A stretch of 64,000 nucleotides of DNA from Candidatus Krumholzibacteriia bacterium (lineage in GTDB: Bacteria > Krumholzibacteriota > Krumholzibacteriia > LZORAL124-64-63): the NCBI GenBank assembly GCA_016744705.1, contig JADGDU010000002.1, positions 124,001 through 188,000 of the forward strand. The letters run 5' to 3'. Of the stretch, positions 28,208-37,561 are shown one piece after another. Every line of letters begins with the position of its first letter. Positions within the stretch are counted from its first letter, which is position 1. The notes beneath the pieces were generated by a model, which had not been told where the DNA came from, did no database searches, and worked only from the letters and a program-made list of their open reading frames with translations. Position numbers and translations under genes: made by a program.

Positions 28208-28245
28208 GTTGAATCAACGCACCTGTGTCATGCGCCATAATGGCG
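28208..28245 (+). repeat. Two short perfect palindromes around the predicted transcription start
   Basis: GTTGAATCAAC (28208-28218) and CGCCATAATGGCG (28233-28245) lie just downstream of the -12 element. They may be operators or leader hairpins; no T run follows, so they are not a terminator. Confidence 0.35.
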
Positions 28246-28299
28246 AATCGAATAGATCAAAAATTGGGTTGTATCTGGAAGGACCAAAGGGAGTCAATC

Positions 28300-30360
28300 A
28301 TGGCTGCAGAAAAAAAGAACACATTGAAAAACCATATGCTTGCCATCAAAAACGACAAGCGGGTGTACGAAAACTCCTTCCAGGCCATCAGCCGCATGAT
28401 CCTGGACAGCGAAATTGAAAAAGTCGTCGTCAACGGCAAAACAACGTACGATTTCAAGATTTTTCGGCAGGGTAAAAAACACATTGTGGGCATGTACGAA
28501 GAGATCAACAGCTTCGTTTCCTTCGTCAAAGATGCCGCTGAAGGCGGTTCTTCCAAGGAAATGGCTTACGTTCTGGTGGGCGAGCCCGGCAATGGTAAAA
28601 CTTACTTTGTGGAATACGTGAGCCGCCTGTACCGCGAATTTTTGAGCATTGAGCGCAACAGCAAGAGCACTTTCAGGTTCACTGGACTGGATAAAATTGG
28701 TACATACGGCAAGATAACAACCATTGAAAGCCAGACCTACGAAGATCCGGTGGTTCTGGCCATGAACCTTTTCGAAAACGAAGCGGAAAGCCGCAAATAT
28801 TTCGAAACCAAGTTCGGGCTGAGTGAAGAACAGGTGGCAGCCTGCTATCACAACTACCGCCCCCTGGGTGCTTGCACGGCTTACATCTGGCACGATATCC
28901 GCAACTTCTGCGACGGCAAAATTGCCGCCATGCTGGACTTTGTGGAAGTCGTACCCGTGCCCTTGATCGAAAGCCTGGGCACCGTCACCGGTAAGTATCC
29001 GGCCAAAGACAAGATCACCTCCAGCGCCGTGGATCTCTTGGGGGAAGAATCCATCCAGCGGCTGCTGCACATCACCGACACCAACAATCCTTACCGGTTT
29101 GATTTGCGGCGCGGCGCCCTGGCCAGGGTGGGTGGCGGCGGCATCCATTTCTCCGATGAAATGTTCAAAAACAAAAAAGATCTGGTGCAGGTTTATCTGG
29201 GCGTGATCCAGAACCGGATGATTGAAATGGACGGGTTCAAGTGGCCCATCGATACCATGATCATCGCCACCAGTAACAACAGCGAATTCAACCGCTTCCT
29301 GGCTGAAAAAGAAGAAGCGCCCATCATCGATCGTTGCCGCATCAGCTACATTTCTCACAATACAAACTACCTCCAGCAGGAGCAGTTGACCAACTACGCC
29401 ATTGGCAGCGACAACAAGACTACGCTTACGCGAGAAGTCATGCACCAGGATCCCAATCTCAATTATGCCGCCAGCGTGGCCGTGATTTTAACCCGTCTGC
29501 CCCATAGCGAAAAGCTCACCCCCATCGAGACCATGAAACTGGCCGCCGGTGAAGTGGCCGGTGAAAAGAGCATCAAGGCTTTGGCCGAGGTCATCGACAC
29601 CTTGAGCCAGGATACGGACATCACCAACCGTTTCGGTCAAAAAGGACTGGGCCAGCGGAACCTGGGCCGGGCCATCCAGCTCCTGGGCGAAAGCAGCGAA
29701 ACCAACGAAGGCCGCTGCATGTTCTCCTACGATGTGTTTGGCACCGTGGAGCGCGTCATTCTGGATTACGTGCACGACGCCAATGACCGCGCCAAATACC
29801 TGGACGACCTCAAGGTAGCCCGCGGCCTGTATCGCGAACGCATCATGACCGAGATGTTCAACGCCTATATGGACGAACCCCAGGCCATCCGCAAAGACGT
29901 CATGAACTATGTGAACATGATCATCGGCATTGATGCCGAACACCTGGGACCGGACAAAATGTGGAAGTACAAAAACCCACAAACCGGCGAGTTGAAAGCT
30001 CTCAAAGTGGACGAGCGTTTCATCAAGAGCATTGAAGAACGTCTGCAACTGAAGACCGATGAGCAGAGGGAAACATTCCGCACCACCATCCGAAAAATCT
30101 ATGGTCAGAAAATTGGGATGGACCCTAATTACGACTTCATGGACAACCTGGAGTTGGTCAAGGCCGTCACTGATGTGCGCCTCAAGAGTGATATCTCCGG
30201 AGCCGGCAGTTTGATTGGCGCGTTGGCCAACCGGACCAACGAAGAGAACCAAAAGCTGTACGACCGGATGATCGATACCATGCTCAACAAACTTGGTTAC
30301 TGCCGCACTTGTGCCCAGAAAACCATTGAATATTTCTGCACCCAGGATGACGAGAGTTAA
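28300..30360 (+). CDS. prkA: PrkA-family AAA+ serine protein kinase (YeaG type)
   Basis: The ATG at 28300 (GGGAG six bases upstream) is used; the frame extends to 28225 without an RBS. Residues 94-101 are the Walker A GEPGNGKT, in the family's N-terminal AAA domain. Later landmarks are GGGIHFSDEMFKNKKDLVQVYLGVIQNRMIEMDGFKWPIDTMIIATSNNSEFNRF and a C-terminal kinase-like region (KFGLSEEQVAACYH precedes it). At 686 residues it is slightly longer than E. coli YeaG. A C-terminal YCRTC...YFC cluster could bind a metal. PrkA/YeaG kinases act in sporulation and starvation responses, with YeaH and SpoVR as usual partners. First gene of a four-gene operon behind a sigma-54 promoter. Confidence 0.93.
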   Translation: MAAEKKNTLKNHMLAIKNDKRVYENSFQAISRMILDSEIEKVVVNGKTTYDFKIFRQGKKHIVGMYEEINSFVSFVKDAAEGGSSKEMAYVLVGEPGNGKTYFVEYVSRLYREFLSIERNSKSTFRFTGLDKIGTYGKITTIESQTYEDPVVLAMNLFENEAESRKYFETKFGLSEEQVAACYHNYRPLGACTAYIWHDIRNFCDGKIAAMLDFVEVVPVPLIESLGTVTGKYPAKDKITSSAVDLLGEESIQRLLHITDTNNPYRFDLRRGALARVGGGGIHFSDEMFKNKKDLVQVYLGVIQNRMIEMDGFKWPIDTMIIATSNNSEFNRFLAEKEEAPIIDRCRISYISHNTNYLQQEQLTNYAIGSDNKTTLTREVMHQDPNLNYAASVAVILTRLPHSEKLTPIETMKLAAGEVAGEKSIKALAEVIDTLSQDTDITNRFGQKGLGQRNLGRAIQLLGESSETNEGRCMFSYDVFGTVERVILDYVHDANDRAKYLDDLKVARGLYRERIMTEMFNAYMDEPQAIRKDVMNYVNMIIGIDAEHLGPDKMWKYKNPQTGELKALKVDERFIKSIEERLQLKTDEQRETFRTTIRKIYGQKIGMDPNYDFMDNLELVKAVTDVRLKSDISGAGSLIGALANRTNEENQKLYDRMIDTMLNKLGYCRTCAQKTIEYFCTQDDES

Positions 30361-30362
30361 CC

Positions 30363-31766
30363 ATGGAAACCAAGCTCATAGCACTGCTAGCTGAACTCAA
30401 GGCCGCCGGATTGCCTCCTGAGAGGGAGGCCCGGTTGCGCCGTGAGATCGAAGGCGGACTGGAGCATCCGGAAATTCCTGATGGCCGCGAGCCCCAGTTC
30501 ACCGATGGCATCGACATTCTCAGGGAAGTGATCAACGATCCTTACGCTTTTGCCGACCTGACATTCCTGCAGGACATGGCTCAGCCCATGGTTGGCATGA
30601 GTGTTCGTTTGGGCACTTTGGACGATCTCATGGAACGGGATAGCCAGCGTGAAGGCGACGGCTTCCCGCGTAAGATTCGCATTGGGAAATTGGCCAAACC
30701 CACTCGAAAGGGCCAGAAGGTTGTGGTTGTGCCCACTACGGTGGAAGAAAAGTTCATGCACGACCCCAACTTCACAGAAGAGGAAGAAGGCGGCGGAGGA
30801 GCCGGAGGCAGCGGCGAGGGCGAAGAAGGCGAAGTCATCGGCGAACAACCCGTGCGCCCGGAACAAGGTGAAGGCGAAGGCACTGGCCCCGGTCAAGGGG
30901 ACGGCGAAAACCACGAGATGGAGAGCAACGCCTACGACCTGGGTAAAACCCTCACCGAACAATTCAATCTGCCCAACCTGCAAAACAAGGGCAAGAAGCG
31001 CAGCCTCACCCGCTTCACCTATGACCTGACTGATACCAACCGCGGCTTCGGCCAGTTGTTGGACAAGAAGGCCACCCTCAAACAGATCGTGGCCACCAAC
31101 ATCGCTTTGGGACGAGTCAATCCCAACGAGCCCATTGACCCTACGGAATTCCTGATCGCACCAAGGGACAAAGTGTACCGCATTTTGTCCAAGGAGAAGG
31201 ACTTCGAGAGCCAGGCCATGATCTTCTTCCTGCGCGATTATTCGGGCAGCATGAGTGGCAAACCCACCGAAGTGATCGTCAGCCAGCACGTGATGATTTA
31301 CAGCTGGATTTTGTACCAATACTCCGGCCAGGTAGAATCTCGGTTCATTCTGCATGATACCGAGGCCAAGGAAGTGCCGGACTTTTATACCTACTACAAC
31401 AGCCGGGTGGCCGGTGGTACCAAAGTATCCAGTGCCTTCAAAATGGTGAATGAAATCGTCCAGAAAGAGAACCTGGCCCAGGATTACAACATTTACGTTT
31501 TCCACGGCACCGATGGCGACGACTGGGATACCGAAGGCAAGGAAAGCATTCCTGAAATTGAGAAGATGCTGACCTATACCAACCGTCTGGGTGTGACCAT
31601 CGCCGAAAACAGTTACGGCTCCAGTGGTAACACCGAGGTGGAAAAGTACCTCAAAGGCTCCGGCCTGTTGGAAAAAAAGAAGAACAAAATCCGCCTGGAT
31701 GTGATGAGCGAAAGTGCTGAAGAGCCCCGCATCATTGAAGGCATCCGCAAGCTGATGAGTGAATAG
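30363..31766 (+). CDS. yeaH: YeaH/DUF444 family protein with VWA-like MIDAS motif
   Basis: The start codon follows the kinase stop by two bases (TAA-CC-ATG), so translation is probably coupled. The 467-residue protein shows the DUF444 features: an N-terminal region with RKIRIGKLAKPTRKGQK, a low-complexity Glu/Gly linker at ~140-185, and a von Willebrand A-like domain with a metal-dependent adhesion site DYSGSMS beginning at Asp292 (DxSxS complete). VWA proteins paired with AAA+ ATPases usually act as substrate adaptors. In E. coli yeaH is cotranscribed with the kinase yeaG. The GGTKVSSAFKMV and HGTDGDDWD motifs are also intact. Confidence 0.92.
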   Translation: METKLIALLAELKAAGLPPEREARLRREIEGGLEHPEIPDGREPQFTDGIDILREVINDPYAFADLTFLQDMAQPMVGMSVRLGTLDDLMERDSQREGDGFPRKIRIGKLAKPTRKGQKVVVVPTTVEEKFMHDPNFTEEEEGGGGAGGSGEGEEGEVIGEQPVRPEQGEGEGTGPGQGDGENHEMESNAYDLGKTLTEQFNLPNLQNKGKKRSLTRFTYDLTDTNRGFGQLLDKKATLKQIVATNIALGRVNPNEPIDPTEFLIAPRDKVYRILSKEKDFESQAMIFFLRDYSGSMSGKPTEVIVSQHVMIYSWILYQYSGQVESRFILHDTEAKEVPDFYTYYNSRVAGGTKVSSAFKMVNEIVQKENLAQDYNIYVFHGTDGDDWDTEGKESIPEIEKMLTYTNRLGVTIAENSYGSSGNTEVEKYLKGSGLLEKKKNKIRLDVMSESAEEPRIIEGIRKLMSE

Positions 31767-31774
31767 AGGCGCCC

Positions 31775-33427
31775 ATGCAATTGATCGACCAACACACCAA
31801 AGGGATCATGGAAGGCTGCAAGGAGCGGGCCCGCGATGTAGGACTCAGCTTTGATGATGAAAGCCTCGAATACGTGGTCACCAACCGCGACATGATTGAG
31901 CTTTCTCCCAAGGTGATGATTCCCACCATGTACGACTTCTGGGTGCACGACGTGGAGGTGCTCAAAGGCAAAGGCAAATACGAGCTCTATCCCGGCAATC
32001 CTTATGAAACGGTGATCAACACACGACCGGCCATCAGTTTTTACAACGATAACAATCCCGACTGGCTCAACGTGATGATCTTTTATCACGTGCTGGGGCA
32101 CATCGATTTTTTCCAGAACAACCTGTATTTCGGGCACACTTGGGACGACGATTTTGCCGGCCAGGCTCTGGCTGATAAACGCACCATCGCGCGCCTGCGC
32201 AGTGAAAAAGGCCGCTGGCTGGATTACGTCATCGAATTCAGCCGCAGCATCGACAACCTGGTCAACTATTATGGTGAACTGTCCAAGCTGAACCGTAAAA
32301 CCGACAGCGATCACAGTAGCCGTCTCGATTATTACTTCGATGTCTTTCTTCAGGACGAGAAGAAAGTTCGCATCGCGGCCTACGTCACCGAGATCGAACG
32401 CTACAACCAGTGTGTCAAAGACTACAAAGACGGCGCCGAAGAAGAGTTTTTCAAATCCGTGCAACAGAAGCACCCTGAATTTTCAGCCATGTTCACCAAG
32501 AGCGTGGGCAAGCCTTCCAAGCAGGGCCAGGACGTGATGCAATTCATCATGGACCACAGCGAATTCATCAATCGGGAAGAAAACCTGTGGATGAAGACGG
32601 TCATGCAGATCGTGCGCAATACCTCCATGTACTTTCAGCCCCAAATTCGTACTAAAATCATGAACGAAGGCTGGGCCAGCTACTGGCACGAGACACTCTT
32701 CATGCGCGACGACCGCATTGGGGGCCATGAAGTTGATTTTGCCCGAGTGAACTCCGCAGTCACGGCCATGCCGCGGGTGGGACTCAACCCCTACGCCCTG
32801 GGCATGCGCATGTTTTACTACATCGAAGAAGCGGCCAACAAGGGCCGCTACAGCCGTGAATTTCTCAACATGCTGGATGCCAACCAACGCCAAAAATTCG
32901 ATAAAAAGCTGAACATCGGCCAGGACTACATCTTCCAGGTGCGCGAAAACCTGAACGACTTCCTCTTCGTGAACATGTTCATTGAGCAGGATTTTGTCAC
33001 CGACAACAAACTCTTCGTGGCCGACAAGGTTCTGGATGAAGAGCGCATGGTTTGGCGCTGGTATGTCAAAAGTCGTGACGCCGAAGCCTACAAAAAGATG
33101 GTCAAGGAGCAACTCTACCATCCTCCCCATATCACCGTGGATGTGGATAAAACTGGGCAGGACGCTCTTTACCTCATGCACCACTTTGAAGGCAAACCCC
33201 TCATCCAGGAGTTTCTCAGCAATACCATGTTGGGTGTTGAATACCTGTGGGGCGGAAAAACCATGTTGGAAACAAGCGACGTAAAGTCTATCAAGAAGCC
33301 GGAACAGCAGCCCACCCTGCCCGGCATGCCTCCACCCTCGGGTGATCAAGAGGCGGAACCGGAGATCGTATGGCAACGCGTCAGATACACCATGAAAGAA
33401 AAAAAGCTAAGCAAGGGACTGATTTAG
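31775..33427 (+). CDS. spoVR: SpoVR family protein
   Basis: A 550-residue protein with AGAGG before its ATG and an eight-base gap to yeaH. Family landmarks are present: PTMYDFWVHDVE, NDNNPDWLNVMIFYHVLGHIDFFQNN, MNEGWASYWHE (around residue 298), ALGMRMFYYIEEAANKGRYSREF and a C-terminal HPPHITVDVDK...LYLMHHFEGKPL. SpoVR is required for spore cortex formation in Bacillus; in Gram-negatives (YcgB) it is found with PrkA and YeaH and is starvation-induced. Biochemical activity is unknown. The His-rich HVLGHIDF segment could bind metal. The stop is followed after two bases by the next start. Confidence 0.93.
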   Translation: MQLIDQHTKGIMEGCKERARDVGLSFDDESLEYVVTNRDMIELSPKVMIPTMYDFWVHDVEVLKGKGKYELYPGNPYETVINTRPAISFYNDNNPDWLNVMIFYHVLGHIDFFQNNLYFGHTWDDDFAGQALADKRTIARLRSEKGRWLDYVIEFSRSIDNLVNYYGELSKLNRKTDSDHSSRLDYYFDVFLQDEKKVRIAAYVTEIERYNQCVKDYKDGAEEEFFKSVQQKHPEFSAMFTKSVGKPSKQGQDVMQFIMDHSEFINREENLWMKTVMQIVRNTSMYFQPQIRTKIMNEGWASYWHETLFMRDDRIGGHEVDFARVNSAVTAMPRVGLNPYALGMRMFYYIEEAANKGRYSREFLNMLDANQRQKFDKKLNIGQDYIFQVRENLNDFLFVNMFIEQDFVTDNKLFVADKVLDEERMVWRWYVKSRDAEAYKKMVKEQLYHPPHITVDVDKTGQDALYLMHHFEGKPLIQEFLSNTMLGVEYLWGGKTMLETSDVKSIKKPEQQPTLPGMPPPSGDQEAEPEIVWQRVRYTMKEKKLSKGLI

Positions 33428-33429
33428 CC

Positions 33430-35712
33430 ATGGAGTATATCCGAAAAGCCATGGACCACCTGCAGGAGAGCCAGCGCGGCAGCCATCAGGCCCGCACGCT
33501 CACCTTTGAGGAATTCCTGGTCCAACTGCGGGAGCACCCCGCGCGTAATATTCGCAATGTCCATCAAGTCTTTCACGACATGGTGCACACTTATGTGGGG
33601 CATGGCGTTGATGAATACCCCGAGGACCCTGAGTCGATCAACTTCATCGGTTATGACTTTAAGCCACTCTTTGTGGACAATACCGACAACCCATTCTTTG
33701 CGGATCGCATTTTCGCCAACCGCCTGATGACCATGATTGACGGCTTGCGCGGTGGCGCCCAGCAGAACAAAATCTACATATTTGACGGGCCTCCCGGCTG
33801 TGGCAAAAGCATCTTCCTGAACAACCTGCTCCAGCGCTTTGAAGAATACGCCAACAGCGATGAAGGTTGCCGTTATGAAACGGTCTGGCGTCTGGATCGG
33901 AAAGCCTTGGGATACCAACCCGAAGATCAGCCTTCCCCCATTTTGGAAAAGCTATCCCGGCTCATTGAGACCGGAGAAGCTGGCGAAGGAATTCCTGAAA
34001 ACCACCGTCCCCGTCTGCACCATGGTTTTGTGGAAGTGCCCTGTCCCAGTCACGACAATCCTTTGCTGCTTATTCCCAAAGATCAACGTCCCACGTTCCT
34101 GGACAATCTCTTCGAAAGCGATGAATTCAAATGGAACCTGAGCTACGGCAAAGAGTACGATTGGGTCTTCAAGGACTCATCCTGCACCATCTGCACATCT
34201 CTGTACCAAGCTTTGCTGAGCAAGATGGGCAACCCTGAAGATGTTTTCAAAATGATCCATGCCCGGCCCTTCCGTTTCAACCGTCGCCTGGGCGAAGGCA
34301 TCACCGTATTCAACCCCGGTGATCGTTCCAACCGCCAATTGGTTCAAAGCAATCCCCAATTGCAGAAACGCATTGGGAACCTGCTCCAGGATAGCAACAA
34401 GGTGCGCTACCTGTTCTCTCGTTTTGCCCGCACCAACAACGGTATCTACGCGTTGATGGACATTAAGGGCAGCAACAAAGAGCGCCTGATGGATCTGCAC
34501 AACATCATCAGCGATGGAGTGCACAAGGTGGATGAAATTGAGGAGAATGTGAACTCCCTCTTCCTTGGGGTCATGAATCCTGAGGACAACAAGAACATCC
34601 GCGGCTTCCAGTCTCTGACCGACCGCATCGAATTCATCAACATTTCATATGTGTTGGATTCTTCGACCGAAGTGGAAATTTATCGCAAAACCTATGGCCA
34701 CCACATTGGTGAAAATTTCCTGCCCCGGGTGCTGGAAAACTTCGCCCGGGTGATCATCAGCAGCCGTCTGCATGAAAAGTCCCAGGCCATGAGCGACTGG
34801 ATTGAAGACCCGGAAAAATACCAACTTTATTGTGATGAAAATCTTCACTTGCTGAAGATGTCCATCTACTCCGGACAAATCCCCAACTGGTTGGATGAAG
34901 AAGACCGCAAAGGATTCACCGCCCGCCGCCGCCGCAAAATCATTGCCGAGGCGGAAAATGAAGGCGACAAAGGATTCAGCGGCCGCGATGCCATCGACAT
35001 TTTTGGTGACCTGCTTTCCAGCTACACCCGCGAGGGTGAACTCATCACTATGGACACACTGTGCACTTTCTTCACCAAAACCCGGGCCGAGTTGGCCAAA
35101 CAACTGCCTGATGGTTTTCTGGAGAGTTTGCGCCGTATGTACAACTACCAGATCCTCCAGGAAGTGAAAGAATCACTGTATTACTACAACGAAGATCAGA
35201 TCAGCCGGGATATCCAAAACTATCTGTTCGCTCTGAATTTTGAATTGGGCACCACCGAAGAGTGCAGTTACACCGGTGACAAATTGAACATCACTGAAAG
35301 CTTCTTTGTGGGCATTGAAGATCACCTCCTGGGCCTCGATACACGGGAAGGCAGGCGCCATGAATTCCGGGCCGAAACCCAGCGGGAATACACCTCCAAA
35401 ACCTTAACTCAGGAAATCATGCTTGAGGAAAAGGACCTCACTGATACCGAACTGTTCAGCGAACTTCATAAGCGGTTTGTGCACAGCTTGAAGGAGAAAG
35501 TCTTGGAGCCATTTTTGCAGAACGCCAACTTCCGTCGTGCTTTGAAAGACTTCGGTAGTGACGACTTCAAAACCTACGACCAAAAAATCCGCGAGGATGT
35601 CTCTTACCTTATCGCCAATCTTTGCGACCGGTACGGGTATAATGAGCAAGGGGCGCGTGAAGTTTGTATGTATGTGGTGGATAATAATTTGGCTGAGGAA
35701 TTTGTGGGGTAG
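33430..35712 (+). CDS. Second PrkA-like AAA+ protein
   Basis: The ATG at 33430 follows the SpoVR stop by two bases (TAG-CC-ATG), the same junction as between prkA and yeaH; an in-frame ATG at 33370 inside spoVR is less likely. Walker A is GPPGCGKS at 120-127. The 760-residue protein keeps the PrkA layout (INFIGYDFKPLFVDNTDNPFFADRIFANRLM, then GIYALMDIKGSNKERLMDLHNIISDGVHKVDEIEENVNSLFLGVMNPED) but is clearly diverged from the first kinase. Closing the operon with a second kinase-like ATPase suggests a heteromeric complex or opposing regulators. Whether it retains kinase activity cannot be judged by eye. Confidence 0.88.
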   Translation: MEYIRKAMDHLQESQRGSHQARTLTFEEFLVQLREHPARNIRNVHQVFHDMVHTYVGHGVDEYPEDPESINFIGYDFKPLFVDNTDNPFFADRIFANRLMTMIDGLRGGAQQNKIYIFDGPPGCGKSIFLNNLLQRFEEYANSDEGCRYETVWRLDRKALGYQPEDQPSPILEKLSRLIETGEAGEGIPENHRPRLHHGFVEVPCPSHDNPLLLIPKDQRPTFLDNLFESDEFKWNLSYGKEYDWVFKDSSCTICTSLYQALLSKMGNPEDVFKMIHARPFRFNRRLGEGITVFNPGDRSNRQLVQSNPQLQKRIGNLLQDSNKVRYLFSRFARTNNGIYALMDIKGSNKERLMDLHNIISDGVHKVDEIEENVNSLFLGVMNPEDNKNIRGFQSLTDRIEFINISYVLDSSTEVEIYRKTYGHHIGENFLPRVLENFARVIISSRLHEKSQAMSDWIEDPEKYQLYCDENLHLLKMSIYSGQIPNWLDEEDRKGFTARRRRKIIAEAENEGDKGFSGRDAIDIFGDLLSSYTREGELITMDTLCTFFTKTRAELAKQLPDGFLESLRRMYNYQILQEVKESLYYYNEDQISRDIQNYLFALNFELGTTEECSYTGDKLNITESFFVGIEDHLLGLDTREGRRHEFRAETQREYTSKTLTQEIMLEEKDLTDTELFSELHKRFVHSLKEKVLEPFLQNANFRRALKDFGSDDFKTYDQKIREDVSYLIANLCDRYGYNEQGAREVCMYVVDNNLAEEFVG

Positions 35713-35717
35713 GGCTG

Positions 35718-36410
35718 TCATTCAGAAATGGGTTCCCCTCTCTTGTAGACAACCTTGCCAAATTCTTCGGATAGGTATTCGTATGTTTCGATCATGAAGG
35801 GAATGCCCTCGATCATTTCGGCCTTGATGGATATTGGCAGCAGGGTGCCTGAATCGATTTGCTCCATCATCAATTCGTTCTCCGCCTGGAGAAAAGTCAA
35901 ATGGTCTCTGATTATTTCGTTTTCCCTATCCAGTACGGTCTTGGAATAATTCCGTGTAATGCCTCTCGCCTGATACTCCCGATTCAGACTCCAGAATTCT
36001 TTCCCCCTAACGGAATACGATTCAACATCCAGAGGAATTCCGAGCCCCGCGTCGATCATTCGGGAAAATTCTTCAATGAGTTCGGGGGAGTCCTCTTTTA
36101 AAACCATGATTCCATCTCCGCGAAACCCGGTGATTGAGAGGTCATAACCTGGGACGGAGGATGGTATCACATCAATGATATTAAATCCGTCGCTGCCCAA
36201 TTCCGAAAAATTCCCCCCCACTAAAACAACCAGCAGGGCGGCCAGAGCGACGCTTGTGCGCCGCGTCTTGTTCACGCGCCTGATGTGCTGAGCCTCACGC
36301 TCACGTAAGCGTTGCTTCAGTACAGACAGATGAACCTCTTTTTTGAGTTTGTTTACCTCGACTGAGGGAGCAGATTCCTGGATCCATTTTTCAAATGGGT
36401 TTTTACTCAT
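35718..36410 (-). CDS. Membrane-anchored partner of the ECF sigma factor, possible anti-sigma factor
   Basis: The ATG at 36410 overlaps the sigma gene's stop (ATGAGTAA); a start four codons earlier would also overlap. The 230-residue protein has a charged cytoplasmic N terminus (~55 residues, KKEVHLSVLKQRLREREAQHIRRV), one membrane helix (SVALAALLVVLVGG) and a ~160-residue periplasmic domain with a predicted coiled-coil (RENEIIRDHLTFLQAENELMMEQI). Size, topology and coupling with a sigma gene fit an anti-sigma factor, but no ZAS or RseA motif is recognised. It converges with the second PrkA gene, stops 5 bases apart, and no terminator is seen. Confidence 0.7.
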   Translation of the reverse strand: MSKNPFEKWIQESAPSVEVNKLKKEVHLSVLKQRLREREAQHIRRVNKTRRTSVALAALLVVLVGGNFSELGSDGFNIIDVIPSSVPGYDLSITGFRGDGIMVLKEDSPELIEEFSRMIDAGLGIPLDVESYSVRGKEFWSLNREYQARGITRNYSKTVLDRENEIIRDHLTFLQAENELMMEQIDSGTLLPISIKAEMIEGIPFMIETYEYLSEEFGKVVYKRGEPISE

Positions 36411-37125
36411 GGTCGTCCCCAATCAAACTCCAACCTTCTTCACGGATAGACGATTCACTGATCATCTTTATTTTCGCCGCCGAAAGCCCACGCTCCATCC
36501 CGTTTTTCAGAAGGCAACGTCGCAAATCGACTCGCCCCCGCTGGAGGTGCATCTTCACATTGCTTTCGCTCAAGTCCAATACAAGAGCCACTTCCCGAAC
36601 CTTCATCTGTGACCAGTAGTGGGCCTGAAAAACCTGCCGCCGAACGGGAGCCAGCTTGCTGATGCAATAGGCCAGAACTGCCGAGTCCTCTTTTTTATCC
36701 TGGTCCGCCGAGGCCCCATTGAGGTCAGCCACATCTTCCTGCATGGTCTCCCATGGCGCTTCCGGGTTCTGACTTTGCTCTCGCCGCTCCGCCAATCGCA
36801 AATTGCGGGCTATCTGGAACAACCAGGCACCAAAGCTGTATCCCTGCCATTGGAATTTGTCCAGCCGATCCAGGGCAACAGAAAAAACCTCATTGGTTAA
36901 TTCCTGAGCCACTTCTGGATTATTTATCTCCCCGGAAATGAAAATCAAAATGGTGTCGTAATATTTCCGGTAGAAAAATTCAAATTTGGCCGGGTCAACT
37001 CTAGTCAGTTGGAGCCATTTTTTTTCAATCTCCAAATCAGAAGGTAGGCCCGAGGCAGGCTCAGCAGAGGATAACTCTGCAGCCTGTTCTTCCTTTGGGG
37101 ATTGTTTCCGGAACCAGCTGGGCAT
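36403..37125 (-). CDS. ECF-type RNA polymerase sigma factor
   Basis: The 240-residue protein has the two ECF domains. Region 2 spans ~45-115 (FEFFYRKYYDTILIFISG, EVAQELTNEVFSVALDRLDKFQW, SFGAWLFQIARNLRLAERR). Region 4 spans ~155-205 (LAPVRRQVFQAHYWSQMKVREVALVLDLSESNVKMHLQRGRVDLRR), the latter with a clear helix-turn-helix. It redirects RNA polymerase to a dedicated regulon, which cannot be identified here. The N-terminal ~35 residues (KQSPKEEQAAELSSAEP) are a low-complexity extension. The downstream membrane protein overlaps its stop and is the probable regulator. No convincing autoregulatory promoter was found upstream. Confidence 0.9.
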   Translation of the reverse strand: MPSWFRKQSPKEEQAAELSSAEPASGLPSDLEIEKKWLQLTRVDPAKFEFFYRKYYDTILIFISGEINNPEVAQELTNEVFSVALDRLDKFQWQGYSFGAWLFQIARNLRLAERREQSQNPEAPWETMQEDVADLNGASADQDKKEDSAVLAYCISKLAPVRRQVFQAHYWSQMKVREVALVLDLSESNVKMHLQRGRVDLRRCLLKNGMERGLSAAKIKMISESSIREEGWSLIGDDHE

Positions 37126-37561
37126 TCGGACTAAGCCTCATGGTTTTGGTGGAAAAGAGTGTCTTTTTCAAGATATAGGTTTCTTCCGCCAAAACAAAAC
37201 TCGCCGGGCCCAATCCCCCGAAACCCGGCGTAAAAAAGAAACGGAGAGGGCCTTAATTCTAAAACAACCTCGCCCAAACTTGCCTGTAGAATGCGGCCTT
37301 CTCCGAATTGGTCTATATCAAGGCGGCAACGTCATTCAAGACGGAAATACCAGATGCAATAGTTATCAAGATGGTGATGGACAGAATTTCCGACGTTGCC
37401 AGCCAAATATTGGCTCTCCCAATTCTTTCCTATACTTGTGAATGTGAGATTTCAGCGTTTGGACACAATTTTTGTTTATTTTTTTTAAATATTGTCAAAT
37501 CAGGAAGAAACTGGCCTGAATGGGCCTTTTGAACGAGGATTAAATTCCCCATGGGGGAGGC
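37126..37561. other. Intergenic region between the sigma gene and galE
   Basis: No gene is supported. It contains a GC-rich hairpin (37202-37230) and, near the galE end, an AT-rich stretch with TTTATTTTTTTT at 37477-37488. A + strand open frame reaching into it from inside the sigma gene ends around 37441 but has no coding support. Confidence 0.5.
37202..37230 (-). terminator. Weak terminator-like hairpin
   Basis: CGCCGGG pairs with CCCGGCG around a 15-base loop; on the - strand it is followed by AGTTTTGTTTT. It lies ~330 bases past the galE stop, so the link to galE is uncertain. Confidence 0.4.

Noticed and set aside
28294..29445. Long - strand open frame of 383 codons opposite prkA
   Set aside because: It mirrors the codon bias of the + strand PrkA gene, has no RBS and reads as low-complexity His/Phe/Val sequence; PrkA motifs on the + strand are decisive.
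30387..31505. Long - strand open frame opposite yeaH
   Set aside because: Antisense shadow of the DUF444 gene, with no recognisable protein features.
36986..37441. + strand open frame whose end looks Asn/Gln/Asp-rich (GGNVIQDGNTRCNSYQDGDG)
   Set aside because: Most of it is antisense to the sigma factor gene, with no RBS or internal start for the intergenic part; judged chance.
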